Source of the DNA: JBBRWV01 sp038248985
Lineage (GTDB): Bacteria; Planctomycetota; Phycisphaerae; WQYP01
Assembly (NCBI GenBank): GCA_038248985.1
Contig: JBBRWV010000124.1
Coordinates: 1-10,523 of the forward strand
Direction: 5' to 3'
DNA: 10,523 bases
This document shows, in pieces, positions 1-6,303 of the stretch. Position 1 is the first letter of the stretch. Each line of letters starts with the position of its first letter. The notes beneath the pieces are model-generated. The model ran no database searches. It worked only from the letters and a program-made list of their open reading frames with translations, and was not told the DNA's origin. The position numbers were made by a program, and so were the translations under genes.

Positions 1-71
1 GAGTGGGCGGCGGTTTCGAGTTCAAGGAGCGAGCAGTTCTCGCCGTTGGGCATAGTGGGCTTCCGTGCCAT
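1..71 (-). CDS. N-terminal fragment of an unidentified gene, cut by the window edge
   Basis: Reading minus from the ATG at 71-69, the frame is open to the window edge and gives 23 residues beginning MARKPTMPNGENCSLLELET. The fragment starts with a short basic leader followed by a leucine/glutamate-rich stretch that could begin a helix. That resembles the opening of helix-turn-helix proteins, including some transposases, but this is only an impression. No convincing Shine-Dalgarno sequence precedes the ATG; the upstream bases are GC-rich (GTGGCGGGC). The gene would be divergent from the acyltransferase at 185. It may be a real truncated gene or a chance open frame, and no function can be assigned. 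Confidence 0.35.
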   Translation of the reverse strand, partial: MARKPTMPNGENCSLLELETAAH

Positions 72-184
72 GCCCGCCACTAGAACACATTATTCGCATT
101 CGCGCAAGTCCATATGTGAAATGTTTTTGGCAACTGCTCTATTCTCCTAGAGATAGCGATTTGGTTATTTAGAAAAGATGGGTA
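72..184. promoter_or_regulatory. AT-richer spacer upstream of the acyltransferase gene, possible weak promoter
   Basis: This 113-base gap is clearly richer in A and T than the surrounding genes, as expected of a region holding promoters for two divergent genes. On plus, TTGGCA at 127-132 could be a -35 element. The best partners near 148-157 (TAGAGA, GATAGC) match a -10 box poorly or are badly spaced. I can point to the region but not to a definite promoter. Confidence 0.25.
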
Positions 185-1492
185 ATGGTAAGCGTTACGA
201 GCGTTTGGCCGTATGCGGTGGTCATGAGCGCGCTGGTGGCTCTCGCCTGGATCGTGCGCCGATTCTCCCCCTTCTTTCAACACGTGTTGCAGGCCGATGC
301 CGCGCCACCCACACCCCGCGATCCGTCTGCCGCCGCCGCCCTGCCCCGCTACCTCGGCCTCGACGGCCTCCGCGGCTTCCTCGCCACCGGCGTCATCTTC
401 TGCCATTCCGTCACCAACTATTACTATTTCTCCGGCAAAGCGTGGTCTTGGCCGCCGTCCCGCTTCTACACCATGATCGGTCAAGTGCCCGTGATCTTGT
501 TTTTCATGATCACCGGGTTTCTGTTCTGGTCCAAAGCCATGAAAAAACCGCTGAACGTTCGCAGTTTTTACCGCGCCCGCTTCTTCCGCATCATGCCCTT
601 ATACGGATTACTTGTCGGCGGCGTGCTGCTGGTCGTGGCCGTCCAAAGTCATTTTTCTTTGCGTGTTCCCACGCGCCAACTCTTCGTCGAAATTTTCCAG
701 TTACTGGTCCCCGGCCTCCGACCTTCCGCCGTCATCAACGGCGTCGATGTCAAAACCCTCCTCATGATGTCCTGGACGCTCTGGTATGAATGCGCGTTCT
801 ACCTGATCTTCCCCCTCCTGGCCCTCTGCACCGGCTGGCGAAAGTTTTCGCTCCTCTGCCTCGTCGCCGTCGTTGCCTACGCTGCAGGGATGTATGCGAT
901 GTCGCACCATCAAGCCTCCACGCTCACCAAACAGCTCAACCCCTCCGACTGCATCTTGTTCCTCCTGGGCATGATCACCGCCCAGATACTTCCTATCTTG
1001 CCCGCCGTGACCCCTTGGCGGCGACGCTTGGGCTCCCTGCTGGCGCTGGCCTGCCTCTTCGTCCTCCTGGCGACGCATTTCTCCGACGATGCCTTCGACC
1101 TCCTGCCCAGCTTGCTCGTATTTGTCGCCTTCACGTGTATCGCTTGGGGTGCCGATTTCTTCGGCCTCTTGACCACCGCCCCCGCCCGCCTTCTCGGCAC
1201 GATCGGCTACAGCGTTTACCTCCTCCACATGTTCGTCCTCTACCTTGTCCTGAACTGGGTCAATACGCACACTCCTATTGCCGACCTCGGACCGAAAAAG
1301 TACTGGGCCCTCACCGGCCTCTGCGCCATGCTCATCGTTCTCTGTTCCACCGTTACCTACCGCTTCTTTGAACATCCCTTCCTGGGCCAGAAAGCCGCCC
1401 GCAAGACTCCCGCACTCCAATCCCCCTCCAGCCCCTCCGTAGCGCAGGTGCCCCCCTTGCCCGCTGTAGATGCCCAGGCGGAGTTGAGTTAA
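185..1492 (+). CDS. Membrane acyltransferase of the acyltransferase 3 family
   Basis: A 435-residue integral membrane protein of the acyltransferase 3 family, whose members move acetyl or other acyl groups from the cytoplasm onto sugars of polysaccharides, lipids or peptidoglycan at the outer face of the inner membrane. An extra N-terminal hydrophobic segment (about 8-25) and a linker rich in proline and alanine precede the domain at about 54-405. Family marks are LDGLRG at 59-64 with His74 (the conserved catalytic-type R-x10-H arrangement), FYRARFFRI at 128-136, SWTLWYE at 196-202, GYSVYLLH at 341-348 and the closing FFEHPF at 394-399. The tail is proline-rich and probably cytoplasmic. The substrate cannot be told from sequence. 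The start has only a weak A-rich stretch upstream (AGAAAAGA) instead of a good Shine-Dalgarno. Coding is strongly biased to C in third positions. Confidence 0.9.
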   Translation: MVSVTSVWPYAVVMSALVALAWIVRRFSPFFQHVLQADAAPPTPRDPSAAAALPRYLGLDGLRGFLATGVIFCHSVTNYYYFSGKAWSWPPSRFYTMIGQVPVILFFMITGFLFWSKAMKKPLNVRSFYRARFFRIMPLYGLLVGGVLLVVAVQSHFSLRVPTRQLFVEIFQLLVPGLRPSAVINGVDVKTLLMMSWTLWYECAFYLIFPLLALCTGWRKFSLLCLVAVVAYAAGMYAMSHHQASTLTKQLNPSDCILFLLGMITAQILPILPAVTPWRRRLGSLLALACLFVLLATHFSDDAFDLLPSLLVFVAFTCIAWGADFFGLLTTAPARLLGTIGYSVYLLHMFVLYLVLNWVNTHTPIADLGPKKYWALTGLCAMLIVLCSTVTYRFFEHPFLGQKAARKTPALQSPSSPSVAQVPPLPAVDAQAELS

Positions 1493-1571
1493 TAGGCCGG
1501 GGGGGGTATTCTGTATGGTTCACGTTTTCTTGGTGGACTTTACTTTTCCCGAAAGACTAGGGATAGCGCAC

Positions 1572-2498
1572 ATGACCCAAACTATTGATAACTCGGCAAT
1601 GCAGGAAACCACGCGCGATATCACGCATTCCCGTGAACTTTTCGAGACCGCCCTCAAGGCCGTCAAGAATGGCGATATCGAAACCGCCATCGATCGCCTC
1701 GATGAAGCCCACGAGCTCGATCACGAAAATGAAGAAGTCATGTTCAAGCTCGGCTACCTGCTCGATCTCCGCGGGGCTGACCAGCGCGCCATCGAAGTCT
1801 ACGAGATCCTCGCCGATCGCCGCCCCGTCCGCGAAGGCGTCCTCCTCAACCTCTCCATCCTCTATGAGGATGTCGGACGCTACAACGACGCCGAAGACTG
1901 CATCGATCGCCTCCTCTCCGTCGCCCCCAACCATCCCCGCGCCCGCCTCTATTCCAAGGACATCGATTCATCCATCGGCATGAGCTTCGATGAAGACATC
2001 GAAAAACGCAATGAAAAACGCAACGCCCTCCTCGACACCCCCGTCACCGACTTCGAACTCTCCGTTCGCGCCCGTAACTGCCTCAAGAAGATGAACATCC
2101 GCACCCTCGGCGATCTCCTCAAAATCACCGAAGCCGAACTCCTCGGGTACAAAAACTTTGGCGAAACCTCCCTCGACGAAATCAAGGAAATGCTCACCAA
2201 CAAGGGCCTCCGCCTCGGACAGGCCCTCGAAGAACAGCAGAGTCAGGCCCGCAAAGACCTCCTCAAAGCCGTCGCCGCCAATATCCCCGAACACATCCTC
2301 AACAAGAACGTCAACGAAATGGAACTCAGCGTCCGCAGCCGCAAAGCCCTCCAACGCCTGGGCATCAACAGCGTCGGCGAATTGGCCACACGCACCGAGG
2401 CCGAACTCCTCGGCGTGAAAAACTTCGGCCAGACCTCCCTGCTCGAAATCAAGGCCCGCCTGATCGATATGGGCCTCGACCTGCGCAAAATCGATTGA
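1572..2498 (+). CDS. TPR protein with two RNA polymerase alpha C-terminal domains
   Basis: A 308-residue soluble protein. Residues about 16-130 form TPR-like helical pairs; a short charged linker follows. Two copies of the RNA polymerase alpha C-terminal (helix-hairpin-helix) domain lie at about 154-216 and 243-305. The matching motifs ELSVRARN (162-169) and ELSVRSRK (251-258) are 89 residues apart, and each is followed by TEAELLG and NFG-x-TSL-x-EIK. There is no alpha N-terminal domain, so this is not the polymerase subunit itself. In copy 1, Arg166, Asn169 and Cys170 match the E. coli DNA-contacting R265, N268 and C269; in copy 2 only Arg255 is kept. Thr replaces the position of K298 in both. 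Such proteins are annotated in Planctomycetota but I know of no assigned role; binding to AT-rich DNA or to transcription factors is inference. ATG 1572 is preferred because AGGGA at 1559-1563 sits 8 bases upstream; an in-frame ATG at 1515 would add 19 residues. Confidence 0.9.
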   Translation: MTQTIDNSAMQETTRDITHSRELFETALKAVKNGDIETAIDRLDEAHELDHENEEVMFKLGYLLDLRGADQRAIEVYEILADRRPVREGVLLNLSILYEDVGRYNDAEDCIDRLLSVAPNHPRARLYSKDIDSSIGMSFDEDIEKRNEKRNALLDTPVTDFELSVRARNCLKKMNIRTLGDLLKITEAELLGYKNFGETSLDEIKEMLTNKGLRLGQALEEQQSQARKDLLKAVAANIPEHILNKNVNEMELSVRSRKALQRLGINSVGELATRTEAELLGVKNFGQTSLLEIKARLIDMGLDLRKID

Positions 2499-2536
2499 TA
2501 CGCCATCGCGGTGGGGGGGTGATGATTGAATCCGGC

Positions 2537-2579
2537 CAAGGACACAGAAAATTTTGATTTTTTGTGTCCTTGCCTTTTT
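2537..2579 (+). terminator. Intrinsic terminator of the TPR/alpha-CTD gene
   Basis: A 15-pair hairpin with arms at 2537-2551 and 2558-2572 (outer part CAAGGACACA pairing with TGTGTCCTTG, one G-T wobble, then four A-T pairs) has a six-base loop. It is followed by CC and five T at 2575-2579. It begins 38 bases after the TGA of the upstream gene. No A-run precedes it, so it should act only on plus-strand transcription. Confidence 0.85.
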
Positions 2580-2585
2580 ACCCCG

Positions 2586-2617
2586 TTCCCCTTTTTTCCT
2601 TTTTCCCCCTTTTTCTT
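2586..2617. repeat. Homopyrimidine run with near mirror symmetry
   Basis: Thirty-two bases without a purine on plus directly follow the terminator. The central part reads C4-T6-CC-T5-C5, a mirror repeat about the CC at 2598-2599 that is off by one T. Such tracts can form triplex (H-DNA) structures under torsion; here it may simply lengthen the pyrimidine-rich pause region behind the terminator. The rest of the 2618-2732 spacer shows no convincing promoter. Confidence 0.6.
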
Positions 2618-2720
2618 GCGTTCCGCCCCTCCCCAACCGGGTTTACTTATCGAAATCATTAGCGCATGACGAAGATGGAATGGGGAGATTTCGGGCGACC
2701 ATTCACATGCATGCAAAATG

Positions 2721-2724
2721 AAGG
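2721..2724 (+). promoter_or_regulatory. Shine-Dalgarno that decides the SpoIID-like gene start
   Basis: AAGG lies 8 bases before ATG 2733. The alternative in-frame ATG at 2718 overlaps this region and has no purine-rich motif ahead of it, so 2733 is the better start. Confidence 0.5.
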
Positions 2725-2732
2725 CTGGGCCT

Positions 2733-3935
2733 ATGAACAAACACGACGGGACGCTTCGTTGGACGCTTCGTTCGATGGTCGCTCTGTCGGCCCTCGCTTT
2801 GGCTACCTGCACCGACCCTCCGCTCGACCACGGACCCCTGGTGCGTCCGCCCGCCTCTCACCCCGTGAAAAAAACCGACGAGCGCCTCCCGGTCACCCCG
2901 ATCAAACTGCAGAAACCCCGCATCTTGGGCCCCGTAACCCCCGCCATCGTCGTATTGCCCCAAGACTACAGCGAGCCCCTCATTCGCGTCCGCCTCACCT
3001 CCGAAATGGACAACCCCCCGGCCATCAAAAAAGGCAGCTACCGCGGCAAGGTCGAGGCCGTCCGCCTCGCCAACGGAAAATACATCGGCCTCAACACCCT
3101 TCCCCTCGACAGCTACCTCCAGGGCGTCCTGGCCAAAGAACTCTACGGGAGCTGGGATATCGAAACTTACAAAACTCAGGCCGTCGCCGCCCGCACCTAC
3201 GCGGTCTATCAAATTTCCACCGATGGCGCCTCCAAGCCGTGGGATGTCACCAACGATGAATCCAGTCAGATGTACGGCGGCATCGCCGGTGAAACCGCCA
3301 AAAGCCGCCAGGCCGTCGCCGCCACCCGCGGCCAGATCATGCTCGGAAAATTCGGCGCCCAAAGCGGCGTCTTCTGCGCCTACTACTCCGCCTGCAACGG
3401 CGGCGCCACGCAAGACCCCTTCGACGCCTGGGGTGATTTTTCCCTGGACGTTTTGGCCGCCCGCAAAACCGGCAGCATCGATTCCAATTGCCCCAAATAC
3501 ACTTGGCCCGCGATGACCGTCACCAAAACCGCCCTCTCCCGCTGCATCCGCAACTGGGGCGCACGCAACGGCTTCAGCCATCTGCTCGCCCTCGGCCCCA
3601 TCACCCGCGTCACCATCAACAAACGCAATGCCACCACCGGCCGCCCCACCGAACTCTTGCTCGCCGACGCCGCCGGTCGCTCCTCCCCCATCCGCGCCGA
3701 AGAATTCCGCCTCGCCCTCGTCTACGATCCCGCCGGCGAGACCCCCAAACCCTTCTCCAGTTGGTTTGAAATCGTCGATAGCACCGACCGCATCACCCTC
3801 ACCAATGGCAAAGGCTATGGTCACGGCATCGGCATGAGCCAGTGGGGCGCCCAGGCCCTGGCGCTCCAAGGCAGTGGCTATAAACAGATATTGAACTTCT
3901 ACTATCCCGGCGCGGTGGTGAAAAAAGCCTGGTGA
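2733..3935 (+). CDS. SpoIID/LytB-type peptidoglycan lytic transglycosylase
   Basis: A 400-residue secreted enzyme. SpoIID-type proteins cut the MurNAc-GlcNAc bond of glycan strands stripped of their peptides, acting outside the cytoplasmic membrane. The N-terminus is basic, then hydrophobic (about 14-25), ending in LAT-C with Cys26. This could be a lipoprotein signal with an unusual Thr before the Cys, or a normal secretion signal or anchor. A Pro-rich linker precedes the domain (about 80-400). Diagnostic motifs are LDSYLQGVLAKE (125-136, Glu136 being the expected catalytic glutamate), QAVAARTYA (149-157), the CAYYSACNGG region and the C-terminal GYGHGIGMSQWGA (361-373). Full length for the family. 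Outside endospore formers, members of this family are assumed to remodel or recycle wall peptidoglycan. No sporulation gene is nearby. The gene is convergent with the 3987-4745 gene, 51 bases away. No clear hairpin lies between them. Confidence 0.9.
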   Translation: MNKHDGTLRWTLRSMVALSALALATCTDPPLDHGPLVRPPASHPVKKTDERLPVTPIKLQKPRILGPVTPAIVVLPQDYSEPLIRVRLTSEMDNPPAIKKGSYRGKVEAVRLANGKYIGLNTLPLDSYLQGVLAKELYGSWDIETYKTQAVAARTYAVYQISTDGASKPWDVTNDESSQMYGGIAGETAKSRQAVAATRGQIMLGKFGAQSGVFCAYYSACNGGATQDPFDAWGDFSLDVLAARKTGSIDSNCPKYTWPAMTVTKTALSRCIRNWGARNGFSHLLALGPITRVTINKRNATTGRPTELLLADAAGRSSPIRAEEFRLALVYDPAGETPKPFSSWFEIVDSTDRITLTNGKGYGHGIGMSQWGAQALALQGSGYKQILNFYYPGAVVKKAW

Positions 3936-3986
3936 AGCCGCACCGTCGCACCGCCCTCCGCCCGCCTGTTTTTCCTCGCCCTTGAA

Positions 3987-4745
3987 CTACTCCTTTGGCT
4001 CGGCTTCTTCTTTGGGCAGATTCGCCTCTTCAATGATCTTCCACTTGGTATCCAGCGTGTTCTTCACCTGCGAGGCCTCCCGGTATTTCCCCGCCCGCAC
4101 ATCGGTCGACAACTCCTTCAGCACCACCACCATCTTCGGAAAAATTCCCATGTTGAACTGGTACTGCTGCTCTTTTTCCGGATCCACCAGACCATAGGTC
4201 TTGAGATAATCCACCTTCCACACGCTGCCATCCTTGACCAGATGGTAGGAATCCAAAAACGTATATTGATCCGTCTGCAATCCTTCCGGGCGATTCCTTT
4301 CCACGCGCAGGTAAATCGTCGCCTTCGTGCGGTCGGTGCTGTAGTCCACATTGCCTAAAACGACCCGCTTCAAATCCATCGTCAGTTGCTCATCCAGCGA
4401 CCGCAGGTGTGACAGCACTGTCATCCCCTCCGCCTCCCCAAACTTCGCAATCGCCTGACGCTCCAGATAATGCGACCACAAATAATAGGTGATCGTGACG
4501 TCCGCCAGCCCCGCCTTGGTCGTGTCGCTGATCACGATTACCTTCTTGATCGTCGCCGAGTCCAGAGTCTGTTGCGCGAGGAAATAAGTCTTCAACGCCG
4601 CCTGCGGATCTTTCAAATCGATCTCAACCTTCGGCCGCGAAGCCGTCGTCGCCGCCGTCTTCTGCGCTGCGCCCCCTTCCCCCCACGCCCCCGCCGCTAT
4701 CCCCAGACAGGCACACGCCGTCATCACCACTGTCATGCGTTTCAT
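3987..4745 (-). CDS. Secreted protein of unknown function, copy B of a tandem pair
   Basis: A 252-residue protein with a Sec-type signal (MKRM, then hydrophobic residues to about 20, likely cut after AGAWG). After a Thr/Ala-rich spacer the mature part opens with DPQAALKTY, runs through a predicted helical region, and has an alternating beta-like stretch ending in DGSVWKVDYLKTYG. A helical, strongly charged tail follows, ending in KEEAEPKE. I do not recognise the family. The layout resembles small periplasmic alpha+beta (NTF2-like or DUF4878-like) proteins in which KDG-x-WK closes a sheet, but that is a guess. The start is firm: AGGAGGT at 4751-4757 lies five bases from the ATG. The same order of motifs is seen in the neighbour at 4794-5507, from which it is separated by 48 bases, so both are probably co-transcribed. 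Confidence 0.8.
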   Translation of the reverse strand: MKRMTVVMTACACLGIAAGAWGEGGAAQKTAATTASRPKVEIDLKDPQAALKTYFLAQQTLDSATIKKVIVISDTTKAGLADVTITYYLWSHYLERQAIAKFGEAEGMTVLSHLRSLDEQLTMDLKRVVLGNVDYSTDRTKATIYLRVERNRPEGLQTDQYTFLDSYHLVKDGSVWKVDYLKTYGLVDPEKEQQYQFNMGIFPKMVVVLKELSTDVRAGKYREASQVKNTLDTKWKIIEEANLPKEEAEPKE

Positions 4746-4750
4746 GCGTT

Positions 4751-4757
4751 ACCTCCT
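4751..4757 (-). promoter_or_regulatory. Strong Shine-Dalgarno for the 252-residue secreted protein
   Basis: Read on minus, AGGAGGT stands five bases before the ATG at 4745-4743. It is the best ribosome-binding site in the window, pointing to efficient translation of this last gene of the group and fixing its start over the second Met three codons in. Confidence 0.75.
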
Positions 4758-4793
4758 CTTCATGAGAACGGGCTCCTCGGAAGCCCCAAAAAG

Positions 4794-5507
4794 CTATTTC
4801 CCCTCACGCGCCGCCTGCTGCAACGCCGCTTCATATGCGGCCCACGCCTCGTCGCCAGTCTTGAATTCACCCGCCTCCAAACGCCCCATCGTCCGACTGG
4901 TCGCCTTGGCCACCGCGTCCCGCTGCCCGCGCATCATTTTCAAAAGCTCCGGCGTGGCGTCCCCCGGCATGTCCCCAAACGTGCTCGCCACCACCTTCCA
5001 TTTGTCCTTCACCTTCCGAAAACCCACCCCCGATAACGCCGTCTCCGCATTCGGATTGTTCGCCGCACGCTTCTCATCCACCGTCGCCGTATCTCCGTCG
5101 AAAGCAAACTCCACCTTCTCCACTTCCGCCGCCACCGTCGTGATCTGCGTCTCCAACTCCGCCACCTCCCCGATCCGCGACGCCTTCAACGCCTCCTTCC
5201 CAAACTTCCCGCGCACCGCCTTGACCACCCGCAGCGGCGCCCACAGCCGCGTAAATTCCAACTCAAACAACTCTCGCTGTGCTTCCGAATCAAACACCAG
5301 GCACGCCTGCACCGTCGCCACATCCCCCGCCAACAGCCCCGCATAAATCGTCTGTAACGCCGCCTTCGGGCTCGGCAACTCCGGCTCCACCGGCACCGTC
5401 TGCGCCGCTCGCGTATCCGCCCCGCCCCCGGCCGTCCCCGTCGTTGGCCCCCACCCATTGCCCGCGCCCCCCAGTACCACCGCTGCCATCAATGCGTATC
5501 GAAACAT
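4794..5507 (-). CDS. Secreted protein of unknown function, copy A of a tandem pair
   Basis: A 237-residue protein with a short signal (MFRYALMAAVVLGGAGNG) and a low-complexity Gly/Thr/Ala spacer to about residue 40. The mature part starts SPKAALQTIYAGLLAGDVAT, continues with helical segments, and has a beta-like stretch DGDTATVDE followed by GFRKVKDKWKVVASTFGD. It ends in a helical Ala/Glu/Lys-rich tail. No known family is recognised. Motif order and spacing parallel the downstream gene: PKAALQT with PQAALKT, KDKWKV with KDGSVWKV, and a similar C-terminal helix. A distant duplication with divergence is therefore likely. ATG 5507 is chosen because GGAG at 5513-5516 lies five bases upstream; an in-frame TTG at 5531 would only add residues ahead of the signal. 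It lies 77 bases after the hydrolase gene, probably in the same transcript. Confidence 0.78.
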   Translation of the reverse strand: MFRYALMAAVVLGGAGNGWGPTTGTAGGGADTRAAQTVPVEPELPSPKAALQTIYAGLLAGDVATVQACLVFDSEAQRELFELEFTRLWAPLRVVKAVRGKFGKEALKASRIGEVAELETQITTVAAEVEKVEFAFDGDTATVDEKRAANNPNAETALSGVGFRKVKDKWKVVASTFGDMPGDATPELLKMMRGQRDAVAKATSRTMGRLEAGEFKTGDEAWAAYEAALQQAAREGK

Positions 5508-5584
5508 GCTTGCTCCACGGTCAGTTATCAACCCTCAATGATCGTCCCCCGCCTCCGCAAAGGCAAGGTTTTTCACGCCTCGCT

Positions 5585-6301
5585 TCATAGCCCCTGTAAA
5601 AATTCCAGCAGCGCCGCATTCACCGCCCCAGCATTCTCCAGGTTCGACATGTGCCCCGCCCCTGCAATCTCCACAAACCGTGCCCCCGCCGTCTTCGCCG
5701 CCAGTCCCCGCATCATCGCCGGCGGCGTCAGCGCATCCGCGCTCCCGCAGATAAAAAGGGTCGGCATCTTCAGCGTCGGAAACAAATCCGTCTGATCCCG
5801 CCGCTGCGCCATTGCCGCCTGGGCGCTCACCACCCTCTCCACCGCCTGCTGCCGCATGATCGTGCGCAATTGCTCCCGCACCTCTTCACTGGCTGACTTA
5901 TTCAGCATCCGCCCCAACAGCGGCTCAATGACCCCCTCGGTCCCATGTGCCTGCACCTGCTCGATCATCTTCAATCGCCCCGCCCGCCCCTCGGCCCCAA
6001 CCGCCTCCGCTCGCGTGTCCAGAAAAATCGCCGCCCCCACGCAGCTCGGATGCGCCCGCAGCAACGCCATCAACAAATAACCCCCCATCGACAATCCTCC
6101 CACCACCGCCCGCCCGCCCGCCTCCCGCACTATCAAGTCGCGGATCTGCCCCGCCCACGCATCCAGCGTCCGATTTCCCGCCGGCAAAACCTCCAGCGTC
6201 GGCGTCAACACCCGATGCCCCGCCGCCTCCAGCGCCCTCACCTGCGGCGCCCACATCGTGCCATCCAGCGGAAACCCATGCAGCAGTAACACCGTAGCCA
6301 T
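5585..6301 (-). CDS. Alpha/beta-fold hydrolase
   Basis: A 238-residue single-domain alpha/beta hydrolase, close to the usual size for lactonase- and esterase-like members. The N-terminal strand leads to HGFPLD (8-13), which helps form the oxyanion hole. The nucleophile elbow is GLSMGG with Ser71, the acid is Asp189 in GSADALTPP, and the base is His217 in GAGHMSN, so the full triad is present. A cap region lies at about 95-165 with the stretch FLDTRAEA ahead of it. No signal peptide, so it should be cytoplasmic. The substrate is unknown; resemblance to 3-oxoadipate enol-lactonase-like proteins is general to this fold and does not support a specific name. Two ATGs are possible (6304 and 6301); the Shine-Dalgarno spacing favours 6301. 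The gene overlaps or abuts the end of the glycosyltransferase gene, so translation is probably coupled. Confidence 0.88.
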   Translation of the reverse strand: MATVLLLHGFPLDGTMWAPQVRALEAAGHRVLTPTLEVLPAGNRTLDAWAGQIRDLIVREAGGRAVVGGLSMGGYLLMALLRAHPSCVGAAIFLDTRAEAVGAEGRAGRLKMIEQVQAHGTEGVIEPLLGRMLNKSASEEVREQLRTIMRQQAVERVVSAQAAMAQRRDQTDLFPTLKMPTLFICGSADALTPPAMMRGLAAKTAGARFVEIAGAGHMSNLENAGAVNAALLEFLQGL

Positions 6302-6303
6302 CA

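Noticed and set aside
701..1420. Minus-strand open frame of 239 codons in the acyltransferase gene
   Set aside because: Low-complexity Gly/Glu-rich translation. The plus frame carries all acyltransferase 3 motifs.
1499..1506. Run of eight G between the acyltransferase and TPR genes
   Set aside because: A short homopolymer without symmetry or a hairpin; not a terminator, and too far from ATG 1572 to serve as its ribosome site.
1515..1571. Longer start for the TPR/alpha-CTD gene at ATG 1515
   Set aside because: It adds 19 hydrophobic residues with no TPR character, and the G-run upstream is a poor ribosome site. ATG 1572 has AGGGA at good spacing. It cannot be excluded fully.
1968..2636. Minus-strand open frame of 222 codons across the alpha-CTD domains and terminator
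   Set aside because: It runs through a clear terminator hairpin and is antisense to two recognised domains; the repetitive Phe/Gly/Asp-rich product follows from the duplicated domain.
2703..3869. Long minus-strand open frame of 388 codons over the SpoIID-like gene
   Set aside because: It is the antisense of a well-supported enzyme. Its product is a glycine/alanine/aspartate-rich string with no domain; strong C bias in third positions removes stops on the opposite strand.
3936..3986. Possible shared terminator between the convergent genes
   Set aside because: There is a T5 at about 3968-3972 but no stem of useful length on either strand, so no terminator is called.
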